NCBI RefSeq assembly: GCF_029395495.1
Contig: NZ_CP113918.1
Span: 868,001-932,000, forward strand
DNA length: 64,000 nt
Reading direction: 5' to 3'
Source: Bifidobacterium sp. ESL0769
GTDB taxonomy: Bacteria; Actinomycetota; Actinomycetes; Actinomycetales; Bifidobacteriaceae
Each line of letters begins with the position of its first letter. Position 1 is the stretch's first letter. The notes under the pieces are model-generated. The model did no database searches and was not told the DNA's origin. It saw only the letters and a program-made list of their open reading frames with translations. This document shows positions 8,474 to 15,880 of the stretch, piece by piece. The position numbers and the translations under genes are program-made.

Positions 8474-9208
8474 TTAAATTTTGCTTGACTGGTTTCTTAT
8501 ACGATTTTTGTTCCAGTTAGTCAGCCAATTGATGAGGAATATGTCATCGTCTAAGTACCAAGTGCTCAGCTTGTCATTGAACGTTTCGCGGTCTGGCGGC
8601 TCCACTGGCACGGCGAGCACATCGGATGAGCCCAGTTTGAGCAGTAGCCCATTGGCGGCGAGCAGGACCGTACGTTTGTTGCCATCTCCGAATGGTTGCA
8701 TTTTCGCCAGTGTGGCGAACAGATGTGAAGCCTGATTCAGCGCTTGCGAAGCTTTCAGAGGCTTTGTTGTATCGAGGGTGTCTAGAGACAATGTTGTATC
8801 GTCGTTTGAAACTTGATTCAGTTCCTGTTCAATTGCCGCGGCAGAAGGTACCGGTGGAGTATAAGTGCCTCGGTGAGTGAAGACAATAACGTTTTCAGCA
8901 GTTCTTAAAACGCCAGGTTCCATTGCAGCAGTGCGGGTCATCTTTGCGTTGATACCGGTGAACCAGTCCAAATCCATGGGACGGGTCGAGTAATCGTATT
9001 CAATGACGTAAGAAGAGGCATCTTTCAAATCGCAAAGCAATACATAATCATTACGTGACCCCACTACCTTGGGATTGCCGGTATGCAGAAAATCCTCGGT
9101 AGCCATCAGTGAGGTATTGAGCCCATCAAAGGTGCGCCCCATCCGATAGAGCAATCCTGCGAGTCCTTTGACCGTCATCAGGGGAGAGGCGTTGTGCCGC
9201 GTCGTCAT
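8474..9208 (-). CDS. Fic/DOC-family protein with a Gln in place of the catalytic His
   Basis: A 244-residue protein; near residue 180 it reads MQPFGDGNKRT, which matches the Fic active-site loop HxFx(D/E)GN(G/K)R except that Gln stands at the catalytic His position. Fic enzymes transfer AMP or other phosphate-containing groups to proteins; the His is the general base, so classical AMPylation would be impaired unless another His (SHLFATL, nearby) substitutes. No obvious inhibitory [S/T]xxxE[G/N] motif was seen. The start at 9208 is chosen because AAGGAGAG lies just before it; an in-frame ATG at 9232 would put that site inside the gene. Lies in the AT-rich island, upstream of the DUF262 operon and in the same direction. 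Confidence 0.75.
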   Translation of the reverse strand: MTTRHNASPLMTVKGLAGLLYRMGRTFDGLNTSLMATEDFLHTGNPKVVGSRNDYVLLCDLKDASSYVIEYDYSTRPMDLDWFTGINAKMTRTAAMEPGVLRTAENVIVFTHRGTYTPPVPSAAAIEQELNQVSNDDTTLSLDTLDTTKPLKASQALNQASHLFATLAKMQPFGDGNKRTVLLAANGLLLKLGSSDVLAVPVEPPDRETFNDKLSTWYLDDDIFLINWLTNWNKNRIRNQSSKI

Positions 9209-9366
9209 AATTGCTCTCCTTGTTGATGTCATAAATCAAGATTCCATTGTGAAACATTACGATTCACAGTGACTTTTCGATTATAGAGGATATCAGGAAA
9301 GAGTTTTCAAGATTACAGATTTCCCCTACAATGAGATTTAGAGCTAGGACTTAAAGAGGTGATCAG
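9209..9366. promoter_or_regulatory. Divergent promoter region, Fic gene / DUF4160 gene
   Basis: 158 bases between divergent starts, AT-rich, and so holding promoters for both genes. No clear boxes or repeats were assigned. Confidence 0.35.
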
Positions 9367-9633
9367 ATGCCAGAAGTAAGTAGATTCTTCGGAATCATTA
9401 TAAAGATGATGTATCAGGATGAAGGCAAACATCATAAACCACATGTGCATGTAAAATATGGTGATTTCAAAGCATCGATTGGCATTGATGGTGAAGTGCT
9501 GGCTGGTTCTTTACCGGAAAAGCAATATAAACTAGTAGCTGCTTGGCTCGAATTGCATGAGGAAGAGTTGTATGGTGCATGGAATGAAGCTGTAGAAGGT
9601 AAGCCTTTTGCCAAGATTAAGCCGCTGTCTTAA
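9367..9633 (+). CDS. DUF4160 protein (88 residues)
   Basis: The sequence matches the DUF4160 pattern: an N-terminal MPEVSRFFGI, then HHKPHVHVKYGDFKASI with its run of His residues, then LPEKQYKLVAAWLELHEEEL. It is the usual length for the family. AGAGGTGA precedes the ATG. DUF4160 genes are very often followed directly by a DUF2442 gene, as here (11-base gap), which has led to suggestions of toxin-antitoxin-like units; the biochemical role is unknown. The pair lies in the AT-rich accessory island. Confidence 0.85.
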   Translation: MPEVSRFFGIIIKMMYQDEGKHHKPHVHVKYGDFKASIGIDGEVLAGSLPEKQYKLVAAWLELHEEELYGAWNEAVEGKPFAKIKPLS

Positions 9634-9644
9634 GGAGATTTTCT

Positions 9645-9956
9645 ATGTTTGTACAAAATGGGATTGTTTATGCTGACTCTCCAATTAAAGAGATGGAGGT
9701 ACGTGATGCCCGTGTAACCGGCGACCATATCATGGTGGTGACGTTTTCGAACGGAGAGACACGACTTTGCGATTTTACCGAGATGTTTGATGATGTTCCT
9801 GCGTTTGCTCCATTACGAGATGAAGCCGTTTTCGAGGATTTTCGGATAGATGATGGTGTCTTGACATGGCAGGACGGATCAATCGATATCGCTGCTTCAT
9901 ATCTTTATAATCATTCGTATGAATACGATGTCCGTGCTCGGCTTGTGACGGCGTAA
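9645..9956 (+). CDS. DUF2442 protein (103 residues)
   Basis: A small protein with the DUF2442 pattern: a short beta-rich segment with TFSNGETRLCDF, then the C-terminal GVLTWQDGSIDIAASYLYNHS. AAGGAGA precedes the ATG. It is the second gene of a two-gene operon with the DUF4160 gene and is probably cotranscribed. Pairs of this kind are widespread and mobile; function is not established. Confidence 0.85.
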   Translation: MFVQNGIVYADSPIKEMEVRDARVTGDHIMVVTFSNGETRLCDFTEMFDDVPAFAPLRDEAVFEDFRIDDGVLTWQDGSIDIAASYLYNHSYEYDVRARLVTA

Positions 9957-10034
9957 AGAAATAAAGGGAATAAAAAGCCGGTTGTTAACCAGCATGAGAG
10001 TGAACCTGTTAGCTAGTGCAGAAAGCAGGTTTCT

Positions 10035-10337
10035 TTGAGCGAGATTGTTACTATGAAACTCGGTTCTCGCAAGACGGTTCGACATGAAGAGTTGCCCGAT
10101 GGCGGCTACCGCGAATTCGTAGGCTGGCAGGGGGGTATGTCGCCCAAAGAAGTGTGGCAGGCAGGTAACAGCTGGTGGAAGCTTGAGCCAGATCGCGCTG
10201 TACGCTGCGATTTGGCGGTCACTCTCAATCCTGGAAACGTTGTCGTTTGCGTAGCCAAGATTCGTGGCCTGATTAAGCGCGAGGATATGCGCATGGGTTT
10301 CATTGGTGAACCGGTGGAAAGCAAATACGATGCATAG
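10035..10337 (+). pseudogene. Small hypothetical protein cut by an in-frame amber codon
   Basis: The ORF gives 100 residues from a TTG (or 94 from the ATG at 10053), rich in Trp and Gly (FVGWQGGMSPKEVWQAG) and ending at TAG (10335-10337). The same frame continues open past the TAG for 35 codons, LGKSLKRNNSKNPIAYFDECDVLVSDE and on, to a TAA at 10443-10445. This extension has normal composition and looks like the rest of the same protein, so a sense codon such as CAG (Gln) has probably mutated to amber. No family is recognised. Confidence 0.5.
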
Positions 10338-10590
10338 CTTGGCAAGAGTCTCAAGCGCAACAATTCCAAGAATCCGATTGCTTATTTTGACGAGTGCGAT
10401 GTCCTTGTTTCCGATGAAGTAAAGAAAAAGCACCAAGATTCTTAATCGCGAATAATTCACAAAACTAAAGTTGAAAGAAACAAGTTGTACATCCTCGGCG
10501 TACTTCCGCAGCGGTACTTATGGATTTGTTTGATTCCTATTTGTATTGGCATTGTCCTACTACCTGTTTCTTTAAAAATGAAGCAGATAA

Positions 10591-10869
10591 GTGAAGCCTG
10601 TTCAAAAAGATTCCGGGAACGGAAAGAAAGCGGGAGAACTTTCTCAAGGCTTGAGACGGATGCAAGAGAAATATGGTCAAGCGTTGAAGTTGATTTCGAA
10701 TGAATATCGTCATGCAAATGAATTAAGTTATTTCATTAAGCATTTAAAAAATAGTGATGATTCATTTGCTGATATTGCTGAACAATATGAGATTGAGAAC
10801 CTACATTGCTTTCAGTATGGGCTGTACGACACGCCGATAAATGTGATTTGTTTAACGGGAAAATTGTAA
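10591..10869 (+). CDS. Hypothetical small protein (92 residues)
   Basis: A GTG-started ORF encoding a mostly helical, charged protein (ELSQGLRRMQEKYGQALKLI, then NEYRHANELSYFIKHLKN). The ribosome site is weak. An overlapping ORF in another frame (10485-10703) encodes a membrane-helix-like stretch, so either frame could be a remnant. No family was recognised; it may be the leftover of a larger gene in this decayed part of the island. Confidence 0.3.
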   Translation: MKPVQKDSGNGKKAGELSQGLRRMQEKYGQALKLISNEYRHANELSYFIKHLKNSDDSFADIAEQYEIENLHCFQYGLYDTPINVICLTGKL

Positions 10870-10973
10870 TTCAATATCCTTTCAAACCTCAATCGACACA
10901 ACGCTTGAGCGTTTAAACAAATCGTCATTCAGTGTATAGTGACGCAGCTCACTATCGTGTATTAGATTGACCC

Positions 10974-11118
10974 GGTAAACGAAACGGACTATGCTTTGAA
11001 ATTAGCCAAGGAGGGGACACCTCGAGAAATCAAGGTGTATAACTGCCCGAGTTTTTTGGGGTGCTGTCCGTCGGGCGTACTTAACGAAGAGTATCGTCAG
11101 CTAATCGACGGACTGTAA
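10974..11118 (+). pseudogene. C-terminal gene remnant upstream of the carbamoyltransferase
   Basis: Reading one frame from just after a stop near 10970 gives about 48 residues, ALKLAKEGTPREIKVYNC continuing through two adjacent Cys to [11 protein letters not shown] and a TAA at 11116. It has no good start or ribosome site. The composition looks like coding sequence and resembles the tail of a longer protein, so a truncated gene at the island edge is likely. No family assigned. Confidence 0.3.
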
Positions 11119-11128
11119 GGTGGTTATT

Positions 11129-12148
11129 ATGACTGAATTGTCCCATTTCCAAGGGCGTAGTTTGCTCTCTACACGTGATTTCACAAAAGAAGAACTCATG
11201 TGGCTTATTGGGTTTGCGATCCATCTCAAGGAATTGAAGCGCAACAACATCCCTCATCGTTATCTTGAAGGCAAGAACATCGCGTTGCTCTTCGAGAAGA
11301 CCTCGACGCGTACTCGTTCCGCTTTCACCACCGCAAGCATCGATCTCGGCGCTCATCCCGAATTCCTCGGCAAGTCGGATATCCAGCTGGGCAAGAAGGA
11401 GACCGTACGTGATACCGCGTTGGTCTTGGGCTCCATGTTTGACGGCATTGAATTCCGTGGATTCAAGCACGAGCACGTTCTGCAGCTTGCGAAGTATTCC
11501 GGGGTACCGGTCTGGAACGGGCTTACCGATCAGGAGCACCCGACGCAGATGCTCGCCGATTTCATGACGATTCTTGAGGAGTTTGGCACTCTTGAGGGTA
11601 AGACGTTGGCTTATTGCGGACAAGGTCGTAACAATGTCCAGAATTCGCTGATGATTACCAGTGCCATTCTCGGTGTGAATTATGTGAATGCGACTCCTGA
11701 AGATCTGGCTCCGGATCCGGCCATTGTGAAGGTCGCCGAAGGCTTCGCAGCAAAGTCGGGGTCGACCATCAAGGTTACTTCCGACCCGGTCGAGGCTGTG
11801 CGTGATGCCGATGTCATCTACACGAATGTATGGGCTGCGATGGGTGAAGAGGCGCAGTTCTCCGAACGTGTTCGCGTGATGCGTCCGTATCAAGTCAATT
11901 CTGAATTGCTCTCCAACGTTCGTAACCCCAACTACATCATTCTGCATTGCCTGCCTGCGTTCCATAACGCCGAGACCGATTACGCCAAGGATATCCAGGA
12001 GCGTTTCGGAATCAGCGAGATGGAAATTACCGACGAGTGCTTCTATTCGTCGCACGCACGTCAGTTCCAAGAAGCTGAGAACCGTATGCATAGCATCAAG
12101 GCTATCATGGCGGCGACCTTAGGGAATCTTTACGTCCCTAGCATCTGA
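11129..12148 (+). CDS. arcB: Ornithine carbamoyltransferase-like protein with altered SMG loop
   Basis: A 339-residue carbamoyltransferase with the carbamoyl-phosphate site STRTRS near residue 55, HPTQ near 133 and HCLPAF near 270. Overall it looks like catabolic OTC (ArcB), which splits citrulline to ornithine and carbamoyl phosphate. Two positions differ from known OTCs: the loop expected as DVWxSMGE reads NVWAAMGE (11825-11845), so Asp is Asn and Ser is Ala. These residues hold the alpha-amino group of ornithine. The carboxylate-binding GRNN motif is kept. The true substrate may therefore lack an alpha-amino group. The ATG at 11129 follows AAGGTGG. First gene of the deiminase-like cluster. 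Confidence 0.85.
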   Translation: MTELSHFQGRSLLSTRDFTKEELMWLIGFAIHLKELKRNNIPHRYLEGKNIALLFEKTSTRTRSAFTTASIDLGAHPEFLGKSDIQLGKKETVRDTALVLGSMFDGIEFRGFKHEHVLQLAKYSGVPVWNGLTDQEHPTQMLADFMTILEEFGTLEGKTLAYCGQGRNNVQNSLMITSAILGVNYVNATPEDLAPDPAIVKVAEGFAAKSGSTIKVTSDPVEAVRDADVIYTNVWAAMGEEAQFSERVRVMRPYQVNSELLSNVRNPNYIILHCLPAFHNAETDYAKDIQERFGISEMEITDECFYSSHARQFQEAENRMHSIKAIMAATLGNLYVPSI

Positions 12149-12179
12149 TGCATTGATGCTCCTCTGATTATTTTCTATT

Positions 12180-12229
12180 CCCGGACCGGGCTCCTGTAAT
12201 TTCCTCGTATTATGGGAGCCTGGCCGGGG
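12180..12229 (+). terminator. Long GC-rich hairpin after the carbamoyltransferase gene
   Basis: CCCGGACCGGGCTCC pairs with GGGAGCCTGGCCGGG across about 19 bases with a small internal mismatch. No long T-run follows, so it may attenuate rather than end transcription before the carrier gene. Confidence 0.5.
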
Positions 12230-12250
12230 CATAACTTTAGCCATTCATCT

Positions 12251-12273
12251 GGTACCAGTGTGGGTACCAGTAT
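12251..12273 (+). repeat. Direct repeat GGTACCAGT ahead of the carrier gene
   Basis: GGTACCAGT occurs at 12251-12259 and again at 12263-12271, 19 bases before the carrier start. The longer form GGTACCAGTAT recurs at 23878-23888 ahead of the histidine phosphatase gene. It could be an operator or chance. Confidence 0.3.
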
Positions 12274-12291
12274 ATGAAAAAGGATTTTCTT

Positions 12292-13833
12292 ATGTCACAA
12301 ACTACTGTTGCAAAATCTGATGAAAAGAAGGATGTCAAGCCCAAGCGTCGCAAGTCGATGCCGAATACTTATGTCATTCTCTTCCTCATTATCGTAGTAA
12401 TTGCCGTTCTCACATGGTTTGTTCCCGGCGGAGCCTATAAGGCGGATGCCACGGGCCACGCGATTTCAGGTACGTATCACAGCGTGAAGTCGACGCCGCA
12501 GGGCATATGGGATATGCTCATGGCGCCTATCACCGGTATGCTCGGCTCCAAGACCATTGATCCGGCGATTCCGATTTCGCTGTTCATTATGCTTTTCGGC
12601 TCCTTCCTCGAAATGATGGAAGAGAGCGGGGCTCTGAAGATCGGTCTGCGCAAGATCGCAATTGCGAGCCAGAAGAAGCTGCTGCTGCTCATCGTGGCAC
12701 TTACCAGCATCATGAGTGTCTTGGGAACCATCGAAGGTGCATATGAGGAAGGCATCGTCTACCTGCTGATGTTCCTGCCATTGCTTCTGGCGATGGGACT
12801 CGATACCGTCACCGGCACCATGATTATCGTGCTTGGTACTCAGGCAGGCTGCCTGGCGTCTACGATTAATCCGTTCGCTACTGGAATCGCTTCGGGCATC
12901 GCTCGTATTTCCGTCGGCGACGGCCTTGGCTTGCGTGTCATCATGCTGGTCGTATTCACTGCACTGGTCTCGTTCCTCATTTTCACCTATGCCAAGCGCG
13001 TTCAGAAGGACCCCTCCCGTTCAATGCAGTATTACCGCAGAGACAAGGATCTTGAGCTGTTCCCGACCGCAGAGGATGACTCTCATCTTTCCCTTTCCGG
13101 AGCTCAGAAGGCTTCCTTGTGGCTGTTCGTCGCGACCTTCGTGATTATGGTTGTCTCGCTCATTCCCTGGACGGGACTCAACTCGAAGTGGACGTTCTTC
13201 GAGACCTTCGCTACTTGGATTGGCAAGACGCCGGTGCTTCGCGTGTTGCTTGGCTCTGACATCACCCCGTTCGGCTCTTGGTATTTCGCTGAGCTTTCGA
13301 TGCTGCTGCTGGTCATGTCGTTCATCATCGGCAAGGTCATGGGTTACACCACCGACAAGATTGTCAACATCATCATTCGTGGCGCCTCCGGTCTGGTGTC
13401 CACGGCGTTGATCGTGGCGATGGCCCGTGGTATCCAGGTCGTTATGGATGACGGCCAGATTACGCCGACCATCCTGCACATGGGTGAGAGCTCGTTGGCC
13501 GCGCTGCCTCCGATCGCATTCATGATCGTCTCACTCATCTTCTACACCCTTATTGCCTGCCTCATCCCCAGCTCAACTGGACTTGCGGCTGCGACCATGG
13601 CCATCATGGCATCGTTGGCCGGCTTCGCACACGTTCCTGCGGCGTTGATGGTTACGATTTACTGCATGGCCTTGGGCTTGGCGAAGATGATTACACCAAC
13701 ATCCATCGTGCTGATGACGTGCCTTCAGGCCGCGCATATTTCGTATGGGAAATGGATACGTTTTATTGCGCCGTATTGGGCGATCCTCTTTGGTACATGC
13801 TGCGTCATCCTTGTCATTGCGGCGCTCATCTGA
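12292..13833 (+). CDS. YfcC/ArcD-like membrane carrier (513 residues)
   Basis: A polytopic protein with about 12 hydrophobic segments, starting after a basic N-terminus at NTYVILFLIIVVIAVLTWFV. The pattern MPNTYVI...TWFVPGGAY and the internal GTIEGAYEEGI and PSSTGLAAATMAIMA stretches fit the YfcC family, which includes carriers adjacent to arginine deiminase genes. It probably moves the guanidino substrate in and the amino product out. The ATG at 12292 follows AAAGGA; an upstream in-frame ATG at 12274 has no site. It lies between the carbamoyltransferase and amidinohydrolase genes, supporting a joint role; the substrate is not known. Confidence 0.8.
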   Translation: MSQTTVAKSDEKKDVKPKRRKSMPNTYVILFLIIVVIAVLTWFVPGGAYKADATGHAISGTYHSVKSTPQGIWDMLMAPITGMLGSKTIDPAIPISLFIMLFGSFLEMMEESGALKIGLRKIAIASQKKLLLLIVALTSIMSVLGTIEGAYEEGIVYLLMFLPLLLAMGLDTVTGTMIIVLGTQAGCLASTINPFATGIASGIARISVGDGLGLRVIMLVVFTALVSFLIFTYAKRVQKDPSRSMQYYRRDKDLELFPTAEDDSHLSLSGAQKASLWLFVATFVIMVVSLIPWTGLNSKWTFFETFATWIGKTPVLRVLLGSDITPFGSWYFAELSMLLLVMSFIIGKVMGYTTDKIVNIIIRGASGLVSTALIVAMARGIQVVMDDGQITPTILHMGESSLAALPPIAFMIVSLIFYTLIACLIPSSTGLAAATMAIMASLAGFAHVPAALMVTIYCMALGLAKMITPTSIVLMTCLQAAHISYGKWIRFIAPYWAILFGTCCVILVIAALI

Positions 13834-13974
13834 GCGTTTCCCGCACTGATATTTCACACTGATATTCCTACAGAGAAGTGTTTTTTCTCTGCTTATCAGA
13901 TAAGGTTTTGTTTAGTCTTAAAAACTAGACAAATAAAAAATAAAGGTATAAATAATAAGAAAGGTTGGGCCATC

Positions 13975-14844
13975 ATGAATGCCCCAGCAGATACAAGCAA
14001 AACATATGTAACCAATGCGACTAATCCTCTGAAGAAGGTGATGATGTGTTCACCGGTGGGCTATAAGTTCAACGATATCAACGTCATCACCACCGAGTGG
14101 ATGAAGAAGGGTGACACCGAAAAGAACGACGTCATGGTCCGTGAATGGCAGACCCTGGTCGATGCCTATAAGGATAACGGCATCGAGGTCGTTCAAGTCG
14201 AGCCGCATCCTGAGTGCGAGGTCATGACGTTTTCCCGTGACTATGGCTGCATGGTCAAGGAAGGCGCCATCATCGGCCACTTCCGTCACCCGGCACGTCA
14301 GATTGAAACCAAGTACTATGAGGCGAAACTCAAGGAAATGGGCGTTCCGATCATCGCCAGGGTCAACGCCGGCTGCATGGAAGGCGGAGACTTCTGGATG
14401 CTTGATGAGCACACGCTGGCTTGGGGTGAAGTCGACCGCACCGACGAAGCCGGTGTCGCCAACCTCCGTGAGCAGCTGTGGAAGTACGGCTATACCGTCG
14501 TAGGTGTTCCTGTCAACCCGGACAACCTCCATCTTGACATGTGCTTCAACATCGTCGCCCCGCAGGTCGCGCTGGCCGTCATCGATCAGCTTCCTTATCA
14601 GTTCGTGAAGGCTCTGAAGCGTCGTAACTTCGAGCTCATCCCTGTGGATGCTCAGGATGTGTTCAAGCATGGCTGCAATGTCGAGGCAATCGGCAACGGC
14701 AAGGTCATTGCCATCGAGAAGAACAAGCACATCAACGATAAGATGCGTGCTCTCGGCCTCGATGTCATTGACGTGCCCTTCGATCAGATTCTGCACGCCG
14801 GCGGTGGTCCTCACTGCCTGACTCAGCCTATTGAGCGTCCGTGA
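13975..14844 (+). CDS. DDAH/arginine deiminase-like amidinohydrolase (289 residues)
   Basis: A member of the guanidino-modifying (pentein) superfamily with its catalytic set visible: Glu in EGGDFWML near residue 138, His in HLDMCFNIV near 183, and nucleophile Cys in GGGPHCLTQP near 281. At 289 residues it is about the size of dimethylarginine dimethylaminohydrolase and far shorter than true ArcA (about 410). It should hydrolyse a guanidino group to a ureido group. It replaces arginine deiminase in a cluster that otherwise has carbamoyltransferase and carbamate kinase. AAAGGTTGGG precedes the start, and the next gene begins 14 bases after its stop. The substrate is open: arginine, methylarginine or a hydroxy analogue. 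Confidence 0.85.
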   Translation: MNAPADTSKTYVTNATNPLKKVMMCSPVGYKFNDINVITTEWMKKGDTEKNDVMVREWQTLVDAYKDNGIEVVQVEPHPECEVMTFSRDYGCMVKEGAIIGHFRHPARQIETKYYEAKLKEMGVPIIARVNAGCMEGGDFWMLDEHTLAWGEVDRTDEAGVANLREQLWKYGYTVVGVPVNPDNLHLDMCFNIVAPQVALAVIDQLPYQFVKALKRRNFELIPVDAQDVFKHGCNVEAIGNGKVIAIEKNKHINDKMRALGLDVIDVPFDQILHAGGGPHCLTQPIERP

Positions 14845-14858
14845 GAAAAGGCTCTGTA

Positions 14859-15848
14859 ATGCATATTCTTATCTGTGATTATCCGGATTCAATGATGCCG
14901 GACCATCGCTTGGAAATGCAGACGCTGAGAGACGGATTGGGCGACGACACCGTCATCGATGTACTCGAGTATGACGATTCGCGACGTGACGAGTTTCTGC
15001 AAGCCGTGAGCAAGGCAGATGCGCTGTTGACTGCGTTCGTCAATGTCGATGCTTCGGTGATGGATGCCGCGCCTAATCTCAAGGTCGTTTCGTTGAATTC
15101 CACAGGATATGATCGTGTGGATCTCAAGGAAGCGACCAAGCGGGGCATCGGTGTATGCCCTGTAGGCGAATACTGCACAACGGATGTCGCGGAAGCGGCT
15201 GTTGCCTTCGTGCTGGCCCTGCACAAAAGGATTAAGCCTTATGGTCAGCAAATCGACAGGGATCATGTATGGGATTTCTCTGCATTCCCGGCTTGGCCGC
15301 GTTTGCAGGACCAGAGCGTGGGTATCTTCGGTTTCGGCAAGATCGGCAAGGCGACTTCGCGCAAGCTGATGGGCCTGGTCAAAGACATCTCTGTTTATGA
15401 TCCCTATATCAGCAATGAGTCCGCTCTCGCTGCAGGGGTAACCATGAAGGACAAGGATGAGCTGCTTGCAACAAGCGACGTCATCATCAATATCATGAAC
15501 CTCAACGATACTAACAGCGGCTTCTTCAACGCCGATGCATTTGCAGCGATGCAAAAAAAGCCGTTGTTCGTCAATGTCAGCCGTGGCCTGTGTGTAGATG
15601 AGTCTGCACTGTTGGAAGCACTCGATTCCGGACAGATTCGTGGCTATGCGGCCGATGTGTTGAGCGACGAGACGCCCGACTTGGCCAATAATGCCTTGGT
15701 CGGCAGGGACAACGTGCTCCTGACCCCGCATTCTGCGTTCTATTCCACAACCTCAATGGAAGCTTTGCAGCGTTTGTCTTGCGAGAACATCGTGCACTTC
15801 CTGAAAGGTGAAAAGGAAAGGGTGTTCAAGCTCGTTAATGCAGTGTGA
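14859..15848 (+). CDS. D-2-hydroxyacid dehydrogenase, NAD-dependent
   Basis: A 329-residue D-isomer-specific dehydrogenase. The dinucleotide fold shows GFGKIGKATS near residue 155, and the catalytic triad is Arg in NVSRGL, Glu in VLSDETPD and His in TPHSAFYS. These enzymes interconvert 2-oxo acids and D-2-hydroxy acids. Such a gene does not belong to the standard arginine deiminase pathway, yet it lies 14 bases after the amidinohydrolase and 32 before carbamate kinase, clearly in one operon. It may reduce or oxidise a 2-oxo/2-hydroxy form of the guanidino or amino compound handled here. The ATG at 14859 follows AAAAGG; an upstream GTG overlaps the previous stop. Confidence 0.85.
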   Translation: MHILICDYPDSMMPDHRLEMQTLRDGLGDDTVIDVLEYDDSRRDEFLQAVSKADALLTAFVNVDASVMDAAPNLKVVSLNSTGYDRVDLKEATKRGIGVCPVGEYCTTDVAEAAVAFVLALHKRIKPYGQQIDRDHVWDFSAFPAWPRLQDQSVGIFGFGKIGKATSRKLMGLVKDISVYDPYISNESALAAGVTMKDKDELLATSDVIINIMNLNDTNSGFFNADAFAAMQKKPLFVNVSRGLCVDESALLEALDSGQIRGYAADVLSDETPDLANNALVGRDNVLLTPHSAFYSTTSMEALQRLSCENIVHFLKGEKERVFKLVNAV

Positions 15849-15880
15849 AACTCCGTTCGCACTGGAAAGGAAATAAAAAT

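Noticed and set aside
10485..10703. 72-residue ORF with a membrane-like stretch
   Set aside because: TTG start without a good ribosome site and overlap with another frame; kept only as a note to the hypothetical ORF at 10591.
13871..13891. CAGAGAA/TTCTCTG hairpin after the carrier gene
   Set aside because: Only seven pairs with a T-rich loop and no T-run after it; too weak to call a terminator.
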